From Gracilimonas sp034520725 (GTDB lineage Bacteria > Bacteroidota > Rhodothermia > Balneolales > Balneolaceae), in NCBI GenBank assembly GCA_034520725.1, contig JAXHNH010000003.1, positions 248,001 to 312,000 on the forward strand: DNA of 64,000 nucleotides, read 5' to 3'. Of the stretch, positions 35,765 through 45,020 are shown piece by piece. Within the stretch, counting starts at the first letter, position 1, and every line of letters starts with the position of its first letter. The translations under genes were made by a program, and so were the position numbers. The notes under the pieces were generated by a model that saw nothing but the letters and a program-made list of their open reading frames with translations, was not told where the DNA came from and searched no databases.

Positions 35765-37537
35765 TTATCGCAACAGGCGATCTCTGTTATCTACGATTTT
35801 GGCATCAGCCTTTAACTGATCCAGCCAAATAGAGTTGAATTCCTGGAATTTTTGTTGTTCAAGTCTTTGCCGGATTTCACTTCTCGTTTGTGGATTAAGG
35901 TTGGCAAGGTTTGCTTCTTCTGTGTTTACAACCTCAACAATAAATGCAGCGCTGTTACCGATTAATACGTCAGAAGTTTGACCTTCTTTGAGACTGAATA
36001 CAGCACCAATGATCATTGGTTCACGGCCGGCACCCTGAATGACCGTTGCATTGGCTCTCAAGTTATTTTGTGATTGAATTTCCTGATCAGTTTGCTCAGC
36101 AATAGCATCAAGTGTTTGATACTGTTCAAGTAATCCCTGAACCCGTTCTGCTGTTAATTCTTTTCGTCGTTCAATTTTAACAAGGTTTTCAACCTGAGTT
36201 CTGACTTCCTCAAATGGACGGTAGCCTTCAGGAGTTACCTCTATTACCTCAAGAACTACAAAATCAGAATTCAATTCCAATACTTCAGATATGTCACCTT
36301 CATCAGATCCGTCAAGGAAATTCATGATCTGCTGACTAGTTCCCAATCCTGAAATAAAGTTATTTCCACTGGTTGCAAAAGCCTCTTTGATCTCCATATT
36401 TCGTGACTCTGCTTCTTCTACAAAATCTGTTTCTTCTGAAGCAAAGAATTCAAAATCGGACGCTCTTTCATTAGCATCATCAATAGTTGACGGCAGTGCC
36501 TGAATGTTGTAGCTCATGATCTGGAACTTGATCTCGTTACCACGCTCAGCTTCTTTTTTAAGAATAGCAGCCTGATTAGAGGTTAGTATAACATCAGATA
36601 CTTCGCCTACATTAAGGTCTAAAACGGCTTCGTATTCTTCACGGATATCATCTTCACTCACAAAAGAAGAATTGTAAGGAGTTGATGAACCCTGTCGTGA
36701 AAGAAAGAGAGAGTCATTTTCAGATTCAGCAAATGGTTCTTTCAATTCTTTTACGTCTTCGATGATCTGAGCAGTGTCAGCCGCAGTCGGAAGCTTGTTG
36801 AAAGTTACATAGCGGAAGCGATAGCTTTCATCTCGTGTAAAACGCTCTTTGTTATTATTGTAATAACTTCTGAGTTCAGAATCGGTGATCTCAAGCTCTT
36901 GTTCTGCTACTTCACTGTATGGAAAACGCAGGTAATTGACCTGTGCTGTGGTATTATTTCGAATGAATTCATTTTCAACTTCCTGATCAGTTACCTGTAA
37001 ACCGGCAGCGATAAAGTTTTGCAGCTTTTGTTGCCTGCGTTGATTTCGAAGCTGCACCTCAAGTGCTACAGCTTGCTGAGAAAATTCGCTGGAAGAAAGT
37101 ACCTGCTGAATTGCAGCACGATCGATGGTGCCATCTTCACGGGTAAAATTCTGACGAATGACCGGTGCAGGATTATCTCCATATACCATATCCAAAATTT
37201 CCTGATCAGAAACAGTGATACCCAGTTCTTCCATTTTTTGATCGAGCAGGCGGGAAGTTACAAGTTCATCCCAGGCCTGATTTTCATACGAAGCCCGCAT
37301 TTCCGGACTCATAGAATTACCGGTCTGCTGGCTATAAGCGGTTGAGTAATATTGAATTCTGCTTTGATATTCTTCGTTTGAGATCTTTTCACCGTTTACA
37401 GTACCCAAAGAATTCGGGCCGGCTTGTATTGCATCAAAAAAGTTTACATCGGCAAGAACCCAAAGTAAACCAAAAGATCCGATCAGCACCCACAGGATAA
37501 TACCGGTGCTGTTTCTCATTTTTTCCATTACACCCAT
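35765..37537 (-). CDS. ppiD: PpiD/SurA-type periplasmic folding factor
   Basis: The protein has 590 residues: one N-terminal membrane helix (TGIILWVLIGSFGLLWVLAD), a SurA-like N-terminal chaperone domain (residues 40-200, with VNGEKISNEEYQSRIQYY), and a long central region. A parvulin-type PPIase segment is degenerate: the usual LSDDPGSAAKGGDLG pattern is not visible, only short remnants near residues 275-300 and 365-400. The architecture is that of Bacteroidota PpiD, which anchors to the inner membrane and helps exported proteins fold. A terminator follows the gene. Confidence 0.85.
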   Translation of the reverse strand: MGVMEKMRNSTGIILWVLIGSFGLLWVLADVNFFDAIQAGPNSLGTVNGEKISNEEYQSRIQYYSTAYSQQTGNSMSPEMRASYENQAWDELVTSRLLDQKMEELGITVSDQEILDMVYGDNPAPVIRQNFTREDGTIDRAAIQQVLSSSEFSQQAVALEVQLRNQRRQQKLQNFIAAGLQVTDQEVENEFIRNNTTAQVNYLRFPYSEVAEQELEITDSELRSYYNNNKERFTRDESYRFRYVTFNKLPTAADTAQIIEDVKELKEPFAESENDSLFLSRQGSSTPYNSSFVSEDDIREEYEAVLDLNVGEVSDVILTSNQAAILKKEAERGNEIKFQIMSYNIQALPSTIDDANERASDFEFFASEETDFVEEAESRNMEIKEAFATSGNNFISGLGTSQQIMNFLDGSDEGDISEVLELNSDFVVLEVIEVTPEGYRPFEEVRTQVENLVKIERRKELTAERVQGLLEQYQTLDAIAEQTDQEIQSQNNLRANATVIQGAGREPMIIGAVFSLKEGQTSDVLIGNSAAFIVEVVNTEEANLANLNPQTRSEIRQRLEQQKFQEFNSIWLDQLKADAKIVDNRDRLLR

Positions 37538-37674
37538 AAAAGGTTACCTCTAATAGAACATTTATAAATTTGCGATTTGGTTACCACTAAGGCCATTTTT
37601 GTACCATAGGTGGTAAGCTTGGAAATATAAGCCAATACCTTAGAAATTGAAAGCAATTTCACAGAAAACAGAGG

Positions 37675-38607
37675 TTAAAATACCTCAATCAGTCTCATGT
37701 GCTTGAGATATTTACCGGGATCCTCATTAATATTTTTAATCAGCTGATTAAGGTTCGCAGACAGGCTGTCGATATTATTGTATAACGACGGGTCGTTGGC
37801 AAGCTTACCAAGTGTACCTGTACCGTTGTTTATCTTGGTTAAAACCTCATCTAGATTTGTATTGGTTTTATTCAAGCCCTTACTTAAAGTTTCAAGTTCT
37901 TTACTGGTGCTTTCCAGATTTGTAACGAGCGAACTTAGTTTTTCTTTGTTTTCTGAGCTTAGTTCGTTCACATTTCCCAGCGTTTCTTTGGCGTGAATGA
38001 TCATTTGGTCAAGGTCACTTTGTCGCTGTGATATAACCTGATCAAGTGATGAAGTGGTGGATCTGAGATCACCGAGTATGCCTGAGATATTTTGGCGATT
38101 TGTATCATTTAATGTTTCATTCATGCTTTCAACAAGCTGTTCAATGCCTTGAATGGAGGCAGAAATATCGCCGCTTAACTTTTCACCTTCAGCAGCAAAA
38201 CTGTCCATAATGCCCTGCTCGTATATGCCATCAATGGTGTCTCCATCTTTGACCATTTGTCGGGAGTCGGATTTTTGAATTTCAATGTATTTGCCTCCTA
38301 ACACTCCGCTTGATTTAAGGACGGCAATAGACCCTTTAGGAATCTGGTAACTTTCTTCAATGCTAAGTGTCACCAAAGTTGAATCAGATATCAACAGGTC
38401 CATATTTTTAACGGTTCCAATTTTGAAACCATTAATATTTATAGGGTTACCGGGAATTAATCCGTGTACCTGACTGAATTTTGTATAAATTATATTCGAT
38501 GACTTAAACAGTGGCTGATCCTTCATGATGCTATAGCCTATAAAGCCTACAATGATAGCAATAATGGTAGTCAGCCCGATCTTTAATTCGTTGGAAACTT
38601 TTGCCAA
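37675..38607 (-). CDS. mlaD: MCE-domain protein (MlaD-like)
   Basis: The protein has 310 residues. One N-terminal membrane helix is followed by an MCE domain (about 38-120: IYTKFSQVHGLIPGNPININGFKIGTV), then a long coiled-coil-like helical tail rich in N, L, S and E. MlaD-type proteins form a periplasmic hexamer that moves phospholipids between membranes. It follows mlaF by 12 bases in the operon mlaE-mlaF-mlaD, the usual order in Bacteroidota. Confidence 0.9.
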   Translation of the reverse strand: MAKVSNELKIGLTTIIAIIVGFIGYSIMKDQPLFKSSNIIYTKFSQVHGLIPGNPININGFKIGTVKNMDLLISDSTLVTLSIEESYQIPKGSIAVLKSSGVLGGKYIEIQKSDSRQMVKDGDTIDGIYEQGIMDSFAAEGEKLSGDISASIQGIEQLVESMNETLNDTNRQNISGILGDLRSTTSSLDQVISQRQSDLDQMIIHAKETLGNVNELSSENKEKLSSLVTNLESTSKELETLSKGLNKTNTNLDEVLTKINNGTGTLGKLANDPSLYNNIDSLSANLNQLIKNINEDPGKYLKHMRLIEVF

Positions 38608-38619
38608 GGTTATGGTCTC

Positions 38620-39369
38620 CTATGCATTTTGTTTGTTAATTTGATATTCGCTTGCTGTAATAAAATCCATAAGATTCTTATTGTCACTGTGTTGCATATC
38701 TTCTGTTTTGCCAAACCAGCTAAGCTTTTGCTCATCCAAAAAAGCTACCTTTTCGGAAATGGATAAAACACTATGCATATCATGAGTGACCACGATGGAG
38801 GTAATATCAAGGGAATCAGCAAGGTCTACAATTAGTTCGTTGATCTCTTCGGAAGTCCTGGGATCCAGCCCGGAGGTCGGTTCATCATACAATAAATAAT
38901 CGGGTTTTAGGATTATGGCACGTGCCAATCCAACCCGTTTTCTCATTCCACCTGAAAGCTCTGCCGTAGATTTTTCACCGGATTCTTTAAGGTTCACCAC
39001 TGTCAGCGCTTCATTAACATTATGAGTGATCTCCTCTTCAGTTTGGTCGGTAAAATATCTGAGAGGGAACGCCACATTCTCAAAAGTACTTATGGAATCA
39101 AAAAGTGCTCCGCCCTGAAAAAGAATCCCAAAACGCTGCCTTATCTTACGTAATTCTGTGTAGCTGAGGTCAAAAACTGATTGATCATCTATCAAAATTT
39201 GCCCTTCATCGGGATACAAGAGGGCATTCAGATGTTTTATCAGCACAGATTTTCCGCAACCTGACCGCCCGATAATAGCGGTAGTTTCACCATCTTGAAT
39301 GGTGAAACTTACATCTCGCCATACCAAAAGGTCGCCAAAGCTTTTTGTTAGGTTTTTAATTTCGATCAT
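38620..39369 (-). CDS. mlaF: ABC transporter ATP-binding protein of the Mla system
   Basis: The protein has 249 residues. Walker A GRSGCGKSV, a Q-loop (FQGGALFDS), the signature ELSGGMRKRVGLARA, Walker B YLLYDEPTSGLDP and the H-loop THDMHS are all present. GALFDSISTFENVAFPL is the MlaF-type segment after the Q-loop. It supplies energy to the MCE phospholipid transporter. Three bases separate it from mlaE. Confidence 0.95.
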   Translation of the reverse strand: MIEIKNLTKSFGDLLVWRDVSFTIQDGETTAIIGRSGCGKSVLIKHLNALLYPDEGQILIDDQSVFDLSYTELRKIRQRFGILFQGGALFDSISTFENVAFPLRYFTDQTEEEITHNVNEALTVVNLKESGEKSTAELSGGMRKRVGLARAIILKPDYLLYDEPTSGLDPRTSEEINELIVDLADSLDITSIVVTHDMHSVLSISEKVAFLDEQKLSWFGKTEDMQHSDNKNLMDFITASEYQINKQNA

Positions 39370-39372
39370 GAT

Positions 39373-40140
39373 CTATAACAATAGGGCTGCTAAAATAAAA
39401 TCTGCCAAGAGTACAAAGATACAACTTAAAACGGTTGCGCGCGTAGTGGCGTTGCCAACACCTTCTGCTCCGCCAAAGGCATAATAGCCTTTGTAACATG
39501 CAATGGAAGTGATCACGAATCCGAAAACAAATGATTTGATGATCCCGAAAATAACATCTGATTCAAAGAAAAAAGCCCGTCCGCCTTCCATAAATTCTGC
39601 AGCGGGCAAAATGCCATCAACCGCACCGGCTGTAATTCCACCTATAACTCCAAAAACAGCAGCGGTAGTATATAAGATCGGAAACATTAAAATACCGGCC
39701 GCAATACGTGGCACTACCAGAAATGAAACTGAATTAAATCCCATAGCTTCGAGGGCATCTATCTGCTCGCTCACTCTCATTGTGCCCAACTCGGTTGACA
39801 TTCGCGCGCCAACTTTTCCGGCAAGCACGAGAGCACTGATCACAGCTGCAAGTTCAATGATAAGGGATTGAACTACAATGGAACCAATTATAGTACTTGG
39901 GTAGAGATCAGTATCGAGTTGATAGGCCGTTTGAAGGGTCATAACCGCACCTGTAAAGATCCCAACCAAAAATATAATGGGTATAGACTCATATCCCACC
40001 TTCACAAACTCATGGAAGAGGTTCTTACGGTAAGTGCTGAATTCTGTGGATGACCTCAGGGCTTGATACAATAGCTGACCGTACTTGCCAAACTCCCTTA
40101 TGCCTGAAGCTATTCGTAATTCTCTTATTGCGGATATCAT
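39373..40140 (-). CDS. mlaE: MlaE-family permease
   Basis: The protein has 255 residues and five to six membrane helices. EFVKVGYESIPIIFLVGIFTGAVMTLQ near residue 45, LAGKVGARMSTELGTMRVSEQIDALEAMG and the C-terminal CYKGYYAFGGAEGVGNATTRATVLS are the permease (YrbE/MlaE) family motifs. It is the membrane part of the Mla-type phospholipid carrier. First gene of the operon, divergent from porQ with 89 bases between. Confidence 0.95.
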   Translation of the reverse strand: MISAIRELRIASGIREFGKYGQLLYQALRSSTEFSTYRKNLFHEFVKVGYESIPIIFLVGIFTGAVMTLQTAYQLDTDLYPSTIIGSIVVQSLIIELAAVISALVLAGKVGARMSTELGTMRVSEQIDALEAMGFNSVSFLVVPRIAAGILMFPILYTTAAVFGVIGGITAGAVDGILPAAEFMEGGRAFFFESDVIFGIIKSFVFGFVITSIACYKGYYAFGGAEGVGNATTRATVLSCIFVLLADFILAALLL

Positions 40141-40229
40141 TTCTTAATCAATAATCTTGACGTATTGCCGAAGCATTTGATTATATTACAAAACATTTTC
40201 GCCAATTGTGATTTATAAATAATTAATAA

Positions 40230-41204
40230 GTGCGAGTATTAATAGCATTACTTATGATTTTTCTGGCCACTGAAAATACGGCGGCTCAATCCAATTCATC
40301 AAGTATTTATAGATTTTTAGAAGTGGCCCCAACCGCCGGCGTTTCAGCCTTGGGTGGAAATCATATTGGTTACCTGAACGGAGATTTTTCACTTATGCAT
40401 TTGAATCCGGCCTATCTGGGTTCTGATAAGGGGATGGCTGCCTCAGGATCGTATATCAATTTTTTAGGTGAAGCAAACATGGCTTTTACAAGCCTTAAAC
40501 TGGATGAAAAAGATTGGGGGTCACTTTCATTTGGGATCCGATACGTGGGTTATGGAGAATTTGACTTCCTGGATACCGAGGGTAATAATTACGGTTCATT
40601 CAGGGCCAGTGATTTTGCATTATCAGGTGCGTACAGCCGGCAATTATTGAGCAATCTAACAGCGGGAGCTGAAATCAGTTTAATTCATTCAACCTTTGCT
40701 GATGTACGATCATCGGGAGTGTCATTTGCAGGAGGATTTTTATACAGAGTACCCGAGAAAAACTTCAGTGCCGGAATAAGTATTAGAAATCTTGGTTCGC
40801 AAATATCAAATTATGGAGAAAATAAGGAGCCGTTACCTTTGAATATTTCAGCCGGGATCTCAAAAAAACCGGAGTCGTTTCCATTTCTGGTCATATTTAC
40901 TTTCAACGAATTGAATGACTGGAACAGAGAATTATATTCTGATGAGACCGCGCCATCCTTTTTTGAAAATGTGATGAGGCATTCGGTTTTTGGCGGCGAA
41001 GTAACCCTGGGGCAATCTGTAACGTTAAGATTAGGCTATGATCATTATTTGCACGAAATGACCAAAGCCAACGAAAATTTCGACCTGGCAGGAATGGCGT
41101 TTGGTGTAGGAATCAATATTGGCGACCTTTCGTTTGATATCAGCCGTAACTCTTATAGCGATCTTGGTGGATTAACAAGATTGAGTTTGAAAACTAAATT
41201 GTGA
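40230..41204 (+). CDS. porQ: PorQ-like type IX secretion outer-membrane protein
   Basis: The protein has 324 residues. A signal peptide is followed by a beta-barrel of the PorV/PorQ class: SIYRFLEVAPTAGVSALGGNHIGYLNGDFSLMHLNPAYLGS, FLGEANMAFTSL and the tail LGGLTRLSLKTKL are PorQ-family patterns. It was started at GTG (40230), the only start codon that leaves the signal peptide complete. PorQ is a minor subunit of the type IX secretion apparatus, consistent with a sorting-domain protein at 55765. It begins a run of six closely spaced genes on the plus strand. Confidence 0.85.
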   Translation: MRVLIALLMIFLATENTAAQSNSSSIYRFLEVAPTAGVSALGGNHIGYLNGDFSLMHLNPAYLGSDKGMAASGSYINFLGEANMAFTSLKLDEKDWGSLSFGIRYVGYGEFDFLDTEGNNYGSFRASDFALSGAYSRQLLSNLTAGAEISLIHSTFADVRSSGVSFAGGFLYRVPEKNFSAGISIRNLGSQISNYGENKEPLPLNISAGISKKPESFPFLVIFTFNELNDWNRELYSDETAPSFFENVMRHSVFGGEVTLGQSVTLRLGYDHYLHEMTKANENFDLAGMAFGVGINIGDLSFDISRNSYSDLGGLTRLSLKTKL

Positions 41205-41650
41205 TGAGTTCACTAAAAAGACTTCAAAATTTTTCCATTGAAAATGCAGCAACTATAAGAATTGGGTTAGCAGCCCTTTTCCTTGGAGTGATTTTTTTTC
41301 TTGGGTCTGTCGGATACCACCTGATCGAAGGGTTGTCCTTTTTTGATGGATTTTATAGGACCTTTATCACTATTTCGACCATTGGATTCAGAGAAGTAAG
41401 TAATTTAAGCGTTGAAGGAAGAATCCTTACTGTTGCGGTCTTTGTATTGGGAATTGGGGTGATCCCTTACATCGCAATTATTTCAGGCAACAGGAGTATA
41501 GATTTTAATCCGGGTGGTGATACTATATTAAAAGAAGGTGATTCGTTGATCGTATTAGGAGATCAGGACAAAATTGACGTTTTCAGAACAACTGTTTGTC
41601 AGGATGAAAGACCGCGTCAGAACGGGCCGAAGAAATTTAAAATTAATTGA
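41201..41650 (+). CDS. Two-helix potassium channel with the first RCK part deleted
   Basis: The protein has 149 residues, short for this family (about 330). The first half is a two-helix pore with re-entrant loop (FFDGFYRTFITISTIGFREVSNL), whose filter reads STIGF where TVGYG is usual. The second half (NRSIDFNPGGDTILKEGDSLIVLGDQDKI) is a TrkA-C/RCK regulatory end. The NAD-binding RCK-N domain of about 180 residues between them is missing, and the join at about residue 96 is in frame. It could be a true deletion or a shorter channel. The ATG overlaps the porQ stop by four bases. Confidence 0.7.
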   Translation: MMSSLKRLQNFSIENAATIRIGLAALFLGVIFFLGSVGYHLIEGLSFFDGFYRTFITISTIGFREVSNLSVEGRILTVAVFVLGIGVIPYIAIISGNRSIDFNPGGDTILKEGDSLIVLGDQDKIDVFRTTVCQDERPRQNGPKKFKIN

Positions 41651-41663
41651 ATAGAAGAAACTA

Positions 41664-42854
41664 ATGATCAGATATTTAACAGCGGGAGAATCTCACGGAC
41701 CTGAACTTACAGGCATTGTAGAAGGTGTGCCGGCAGGGTTGCAAATTACAGAAGATGAGATTGCTACCCATTTGGTTCGAAGGCAACAAGGCTATGGACG
41801 TGGCGGAAGAATGGCATTCGAAAAGGATTTTGCGACCATTACATCCGGACTGAGGTTTGGTAAAACAATGGGCGGTCCAATTGCCATGACCATGCCGAAT
41901 CGCGCATTTAAAAAAGATGATGCCGGCTGGCCTACCGTCATGAATAAAGCGGTTGAAGCTGATGGTATTGAAAAGATCACCCTGCCAAGGCCGGGGCACG
42001 CAGATCTGGTTGGAGCCCAGAAATTCGGTTTTGATGATATCCGTCCGGTCATTGAGCGCTCAAGTGCACGAGAAACTGCCATGAGAGTCGCTTGTTGTTC
42101 CATAGCCAGACAGTTTTTAAAGATCTTTGGCATTGAAATTGGAGGCCATGTACTTCGTATAGGTTCGGTCGGGTATGATAGCTGGGAAACAGTTCGTGAT
42201 ATGGTTGATCCCCTTATGGAGAATGGAGCTGAAACCATTTACAAAAAGGCAGATGAATCTGATGTTCGTTGCCTCGATGAAGAGCTTTCAGCGCAAATGC
42301 GGGAAGAGATCAAGATCCGCAGAAAAGAGGGGTCTTCTCTTGGCGGTACCTACGAGATCGTAGTTACAGGATTGCCCGCCGGTTTGGGCAGCTATGTGCA
42401 TTGGGATAAAAAACTGGATGGACAACTGGCTCAAGCTATACTTGGAACGCAGGCTATGAAGGGAGTGGAATTTGGTCTGGGTTTTGAATCCGGTTCTCGT
42501 CCGGGACATGAAGTCCACGATGAAATAACCTTTGATGAAAATGAAGGCCGGTTTTCCAGAAAAACAAACCGCATGGGGGGCTTTGAAGGAGGCATGTCAA
42601 CCGGAATGCCAATAATACTGAGAGGGGTTATGAAGCCGATCCCAACCATGTTAAATCCATTGGGAACGGTAGATATGCATACTAAAGAAGCAACAGAAAC
42701 CCGTTATGAACGATCTGATGTATGTGCATTGCCAAGAGCCATTGTAGTTGCGGAAAGTGTGATAGCTCCGGTATTGGCAAATGCATTCATGGAAAAATTC
42801 GGCAGTGACTCGATTGTTGAGATCAAAAAGAATTTTGAAGCGAACAAAAGATGA
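41664..42854 (+). CDS. aroC: Chorismate synthase
   Basis: The enzyme has 396 residues and converts EPSP to chorismate with reduced FMN. The opening RYLTAGESHGPELTGIVEGVPAG, RQQGYGRGGRMAFEKD, RPGHADLVGAQKFG and SSARETAMRVA are the family motifs. The C-terminal half contains RTNRMGGFEGGMSTGMP-type sequence, spelled NRMGGFEGGMSTGMPI here, with the conserved FMN and substrate residues. The stop overlaps the TPR gene start by four bases, so it is in the same operon. Confidence 0.95.
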   Translation: MIRYLTAGESHGPELTGIVEGVPAGLQITEDEIATHLVRRQQGYGRGGRMAFEKDFATITSGLRFGKTMGGPIAMTMPNRAFKKDDAGWPTVMNKAVEADGIEKITLPRPGHADLVGAQKFGFDDIRPVIERSSARETAMRVACCSIARQFLKIFGIEIGGHVLRIGSVGYDSWETVRDMVDPLMENGAETIYKKADESDVRCLDEELSAQMREEIKIRRKEGSSLGGTYEIVVTGLPAGLGSYVHWDKKLDGQLAQAILGTQAMKGVEFGLGFESGSRPGHEVHDEITFDENEGRFSRKTNRMGGFEGGMSTGMPIILRGVMKPIPTMLNPLGTVDMHTKEATETRYERSDVCALPRAIVVAESVIAPVLANAFMEKFGSDSIVEIKKNFEANKR

Positions 42855-43174
42855 GTTCCCGAATACAAACATTGGCGAAAGCCGTAAAGGATCACCCAAA
42901 TGACTCCTTTTATAAATTTACTTTGGCATTGGAAATGCTGAAGATCAGTGAAACAGTCAAGGCTAAAGTATTATTTCAGAATATAGTAGATAATGACCCG
43001 GAATATGTGGGTGTTTATTATCATTTAGGTAAATTATATGTTGACCTTCAGGAAAATGAAAAGGCCTTGAAAACGTATACTAAAGGAATTGAAATTGCGG
43101 ATCAGCAAAATGACGAACACTCCAAAGCGGAACTCATGTCAGCAAAGTTTGATCTCGAAATGGAAATGGATTAA
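42851..43174 (+). CDS. Small TPR protein
   Basis: The protein has 107 residues without a signal peptide. It holds about two tetratricopeptide repeats: LAKAVKDHPNDSFYKFTLALEML and YVGVYYHLGKLYVDLQENEKALKTYTKGIEIA. TPR repeats mediate protein contacts. It is coupled to aroC by an ATGA overlap and lies six bases before the LysM gene. The partner is unknown. Confidence 0.85.
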   Translation: MSSRIQTLAKAVKDHPNDSFYKFTLALEMLKISETVKAKVLFQNIVDNDPEYVGVYYHLGKLYVDLQENEKALKTYTKGIEIADQQNDEHSKAELMSAKFDLEMEMD

Positions 43175-43180
43175 AAGGCT

Positions 43181-44164
43181 ATGAATTTAAAAGATCTCAA
43201 AATTCGTTCTACCCTATTTTTAATGGTGTTTTTATTGTTCTCAACAGCAAATGTGTTGGCGCAGGAAAAAGCCACATATGAAGTTAAATCAGGGGATACC
43301 CTTTATGGGATCTCCAAATCACTGAATGTGACTATTGCCGAACTTCAGCAATGGAATGATCTTTCTGGCAGCGACATTGAACTTGGTCAAGAATTGGTCT
43401 ATTACATTCTTGAGGAAAATGCAGATGGAAATGCAGAGCAAGAATCTGAACCTTTGATCAGTCAGCCTTCCGGATCACAAAACGTATTTTACACGGTTAA
43501 AAGTGGAGATACATTATATAAGATCGCAGGAGAGCACAGCATGACCATTAGTCAGCTGAGAGAGTTAAATAATATTACAGGAGATAACATCCGTGTTGGG
43601 CAGACTTTAGCGGTAAAGAAGAAAAGTGAAGCCCCACCATCAGTGGCTGAGTTTTCAGAAGATTCGACACCGCAGGGAGTCTTTTCGGTGTATAGCATTA
43701 AAAGTGGTGATACGGTAAATGCCATTAACCGGCGCTTTAAAATGACTGAGGAAGAGTTTTTGCACTTGAATCCTGATGTTGATCCAAACCGTTTGGTTGC
43801 CGGACAGGAGGTTACAGTTTTACTGCCACCCTCCAGAAACTACGATAATCCGTATCTTCAGAAAGCTAATTTGCAAGACCTGGGTGAGGTTTCTGTTGCA
43901 AAATATGAGTCTTCAAGTCGGCAGGAAACCACGACCAATGGTGAGCTTTATGATCCAAATGGTTTGACAGCAGCCCATTCCAATATTGCACTCGGTAGTA
44001 TTATTTTTGTTGAAAACAGTGAAACAGGAAATGGTATTTACGTACGGGTTAATGACCGGATAACAGGATCAGGACTGAAATTATCAGAAAAAGCTTTTGC
44101 AACTCTTCAGTTGGATAAAGTAAATCAACCTATAGTAAAGATTTATACAGAAATAAATGACTAA
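43181..44164 (+). CDS. LysM-repeat and RlpA-like (DPBB) cell-wall protein
   Basis: The protein has 327 residues. A signal peptide (VFLLFSTANVLAQ) is followed by three LysM peptidoglycan-binding repeats: YEVKSGDTLYGISKSL (residues 33-78), YTVKSGDTLYKIAGEH (105-148) and YSIKSGDTVNAINRRF (168-212). The C-terminus (230-327) is a double-psi beta-barrel of the RlpA type (GEVSVAKYESS, HSNIALGSIIFVENSETGNGIYVRVNDRI). RlpA cleaves or binds denuded glycan. The catalytic Asp-His pair is only partly kept (VNDR present), so it may be a binding protein. Confidence 0.85.
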   Translation: MNLKDLKIRSTLFLMVFLLFSTANVLAQEKATYEVKSGDTLYGISKSLNVTIAELQQWNDLSGSDIELGQELVYYILEENADGNAEQESEPLISQPSGSQNVFYTVKSGDTLYKIAGEHSMTISQLRELNNITGDNIRVGQTLAVKKKSEAPPSVAEFSEDSTPQGVFSVYSIKSGDTVNAINRRFKMTEEEFLHLNPDVDPNRLVAGQEVTVLLPPSRNYDNPYLQKANLQDLGEVSVAKYESSSRQETTTNGELYDPNGLTAAHSNIALGSIIFVENSETGNGIYVRVNDRITGSGLKLSEKAFATLQLDKVNQPIVKIYTEIND

Positions 44165-44882
44165 TCAGGTTAAACAATATTTCGAGAATACAAACAACCT
44201 GCTGTACAGTTTTCTTGTAAGTCTTCCTCTGTTCTTTTTATATGAAGTTTTGATCCTCATTTCTCAACCATCCGCTGATGCCATAGTTCGGATCAGTGTG
44301 GATGTCTGGATAAAATCATTGTTTACTTCCATTGGGGTTAGCGCGATATCATTTTCACTTCTGATCATCGCAGTCGTTGGGTTATTTATTATTTATAAGG
44401 AAAGGGAGCGACTCAAAACTTTGAAGTTTGTCTATTTCCCTTTGCTTCTGCTCGAGGCAACTATTTATGCTATTGTGGTAGCCTTCATAAGCCAGTCCCT
44501 GGTTTCTTTTATGTTGAATATGGCTGCAAGCGATCCCATTTCTACACTGACAACCACGCAAAAGCTGGCATTATCACTGGGTGCGGGATTATACGAAGAG
44601 TTGTTTTTCAGGGTGATACTGGTAACTTTATTTATACTCATTTTCACCAAAGTATTTGGTAAAAAATGGGCAGCTGTGGTTGCGGCAGTGGTGCTTTCCG
44701 CTCTCTTATTCTCTGCGGTACATTACATTGGGACGATGGGAGATGCTTTTACTTTAGGTTCTTTTTTATATCGCTTTTTATTTGGATTAATTCTTAATGG
44801 GATTTATGTTTGGAGAGGGTTCGGAGTCGCTGCGTGGACGCATGCAATTTACGATATTATGGTGATTGCATTCCTGTCATAA
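44157..44882 (+). CDS. CPBP-family intramembrane metalloprotease
   Basis: The protein has 241 residues and about seven membrane helices. The CPBP (Abi/CAAX-protease) motifs are present: YEELFFRVILV (EExxxR), ALLFSAVHYI (FxxxH) and a final helix with WTHAIYDI (HxxxN/D). Relatives cleave CAAX-like or peptide substrates within the membrane. Its start overlaps the end of the LysM gene by eight bases; it is the last member of the plus-strand run. Confidence 0.85.
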   Translation: MTNQVKQYFENTNNLLYSFLVSLPLFFLYEVLILISQPSADAIVRISVDVWIKSLFTSIGVSAISFSLLIIAVVGLFIIYKERERLKTLKFVYFPLLLLEATIYAIVVAFISQSLVSFMLNMAASDPISTLTTTQKLALSLGAGLYEELFFRVILVTLFILIFTKVFGKKWAAVVAAVVLSALLFSAVHYIGTMGDAFTLGSFLYRFLFGLILNGIYVWRGFGVAAWTHAIYDIMVIAFLS

Positions 44883-45020
44883 AAGAAAACACTAATAGGT
44901 TAATCAATACAATCTATTTAATATTAAATTAATCTATGGGTAGTATCTGAGAGTAATATTATTTACTAAGCGAAGCGTTACAGTTCAGAGATATATTTCG
45001 AAAAAATAAGGGATGGTTAA

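Noticed and set aside
34528..35765. FMN riboswitch before ribD
   Set aside because: Only 100 bases separate ribD from the PpiD stop and they hold a terminator; no RFN element is visible.
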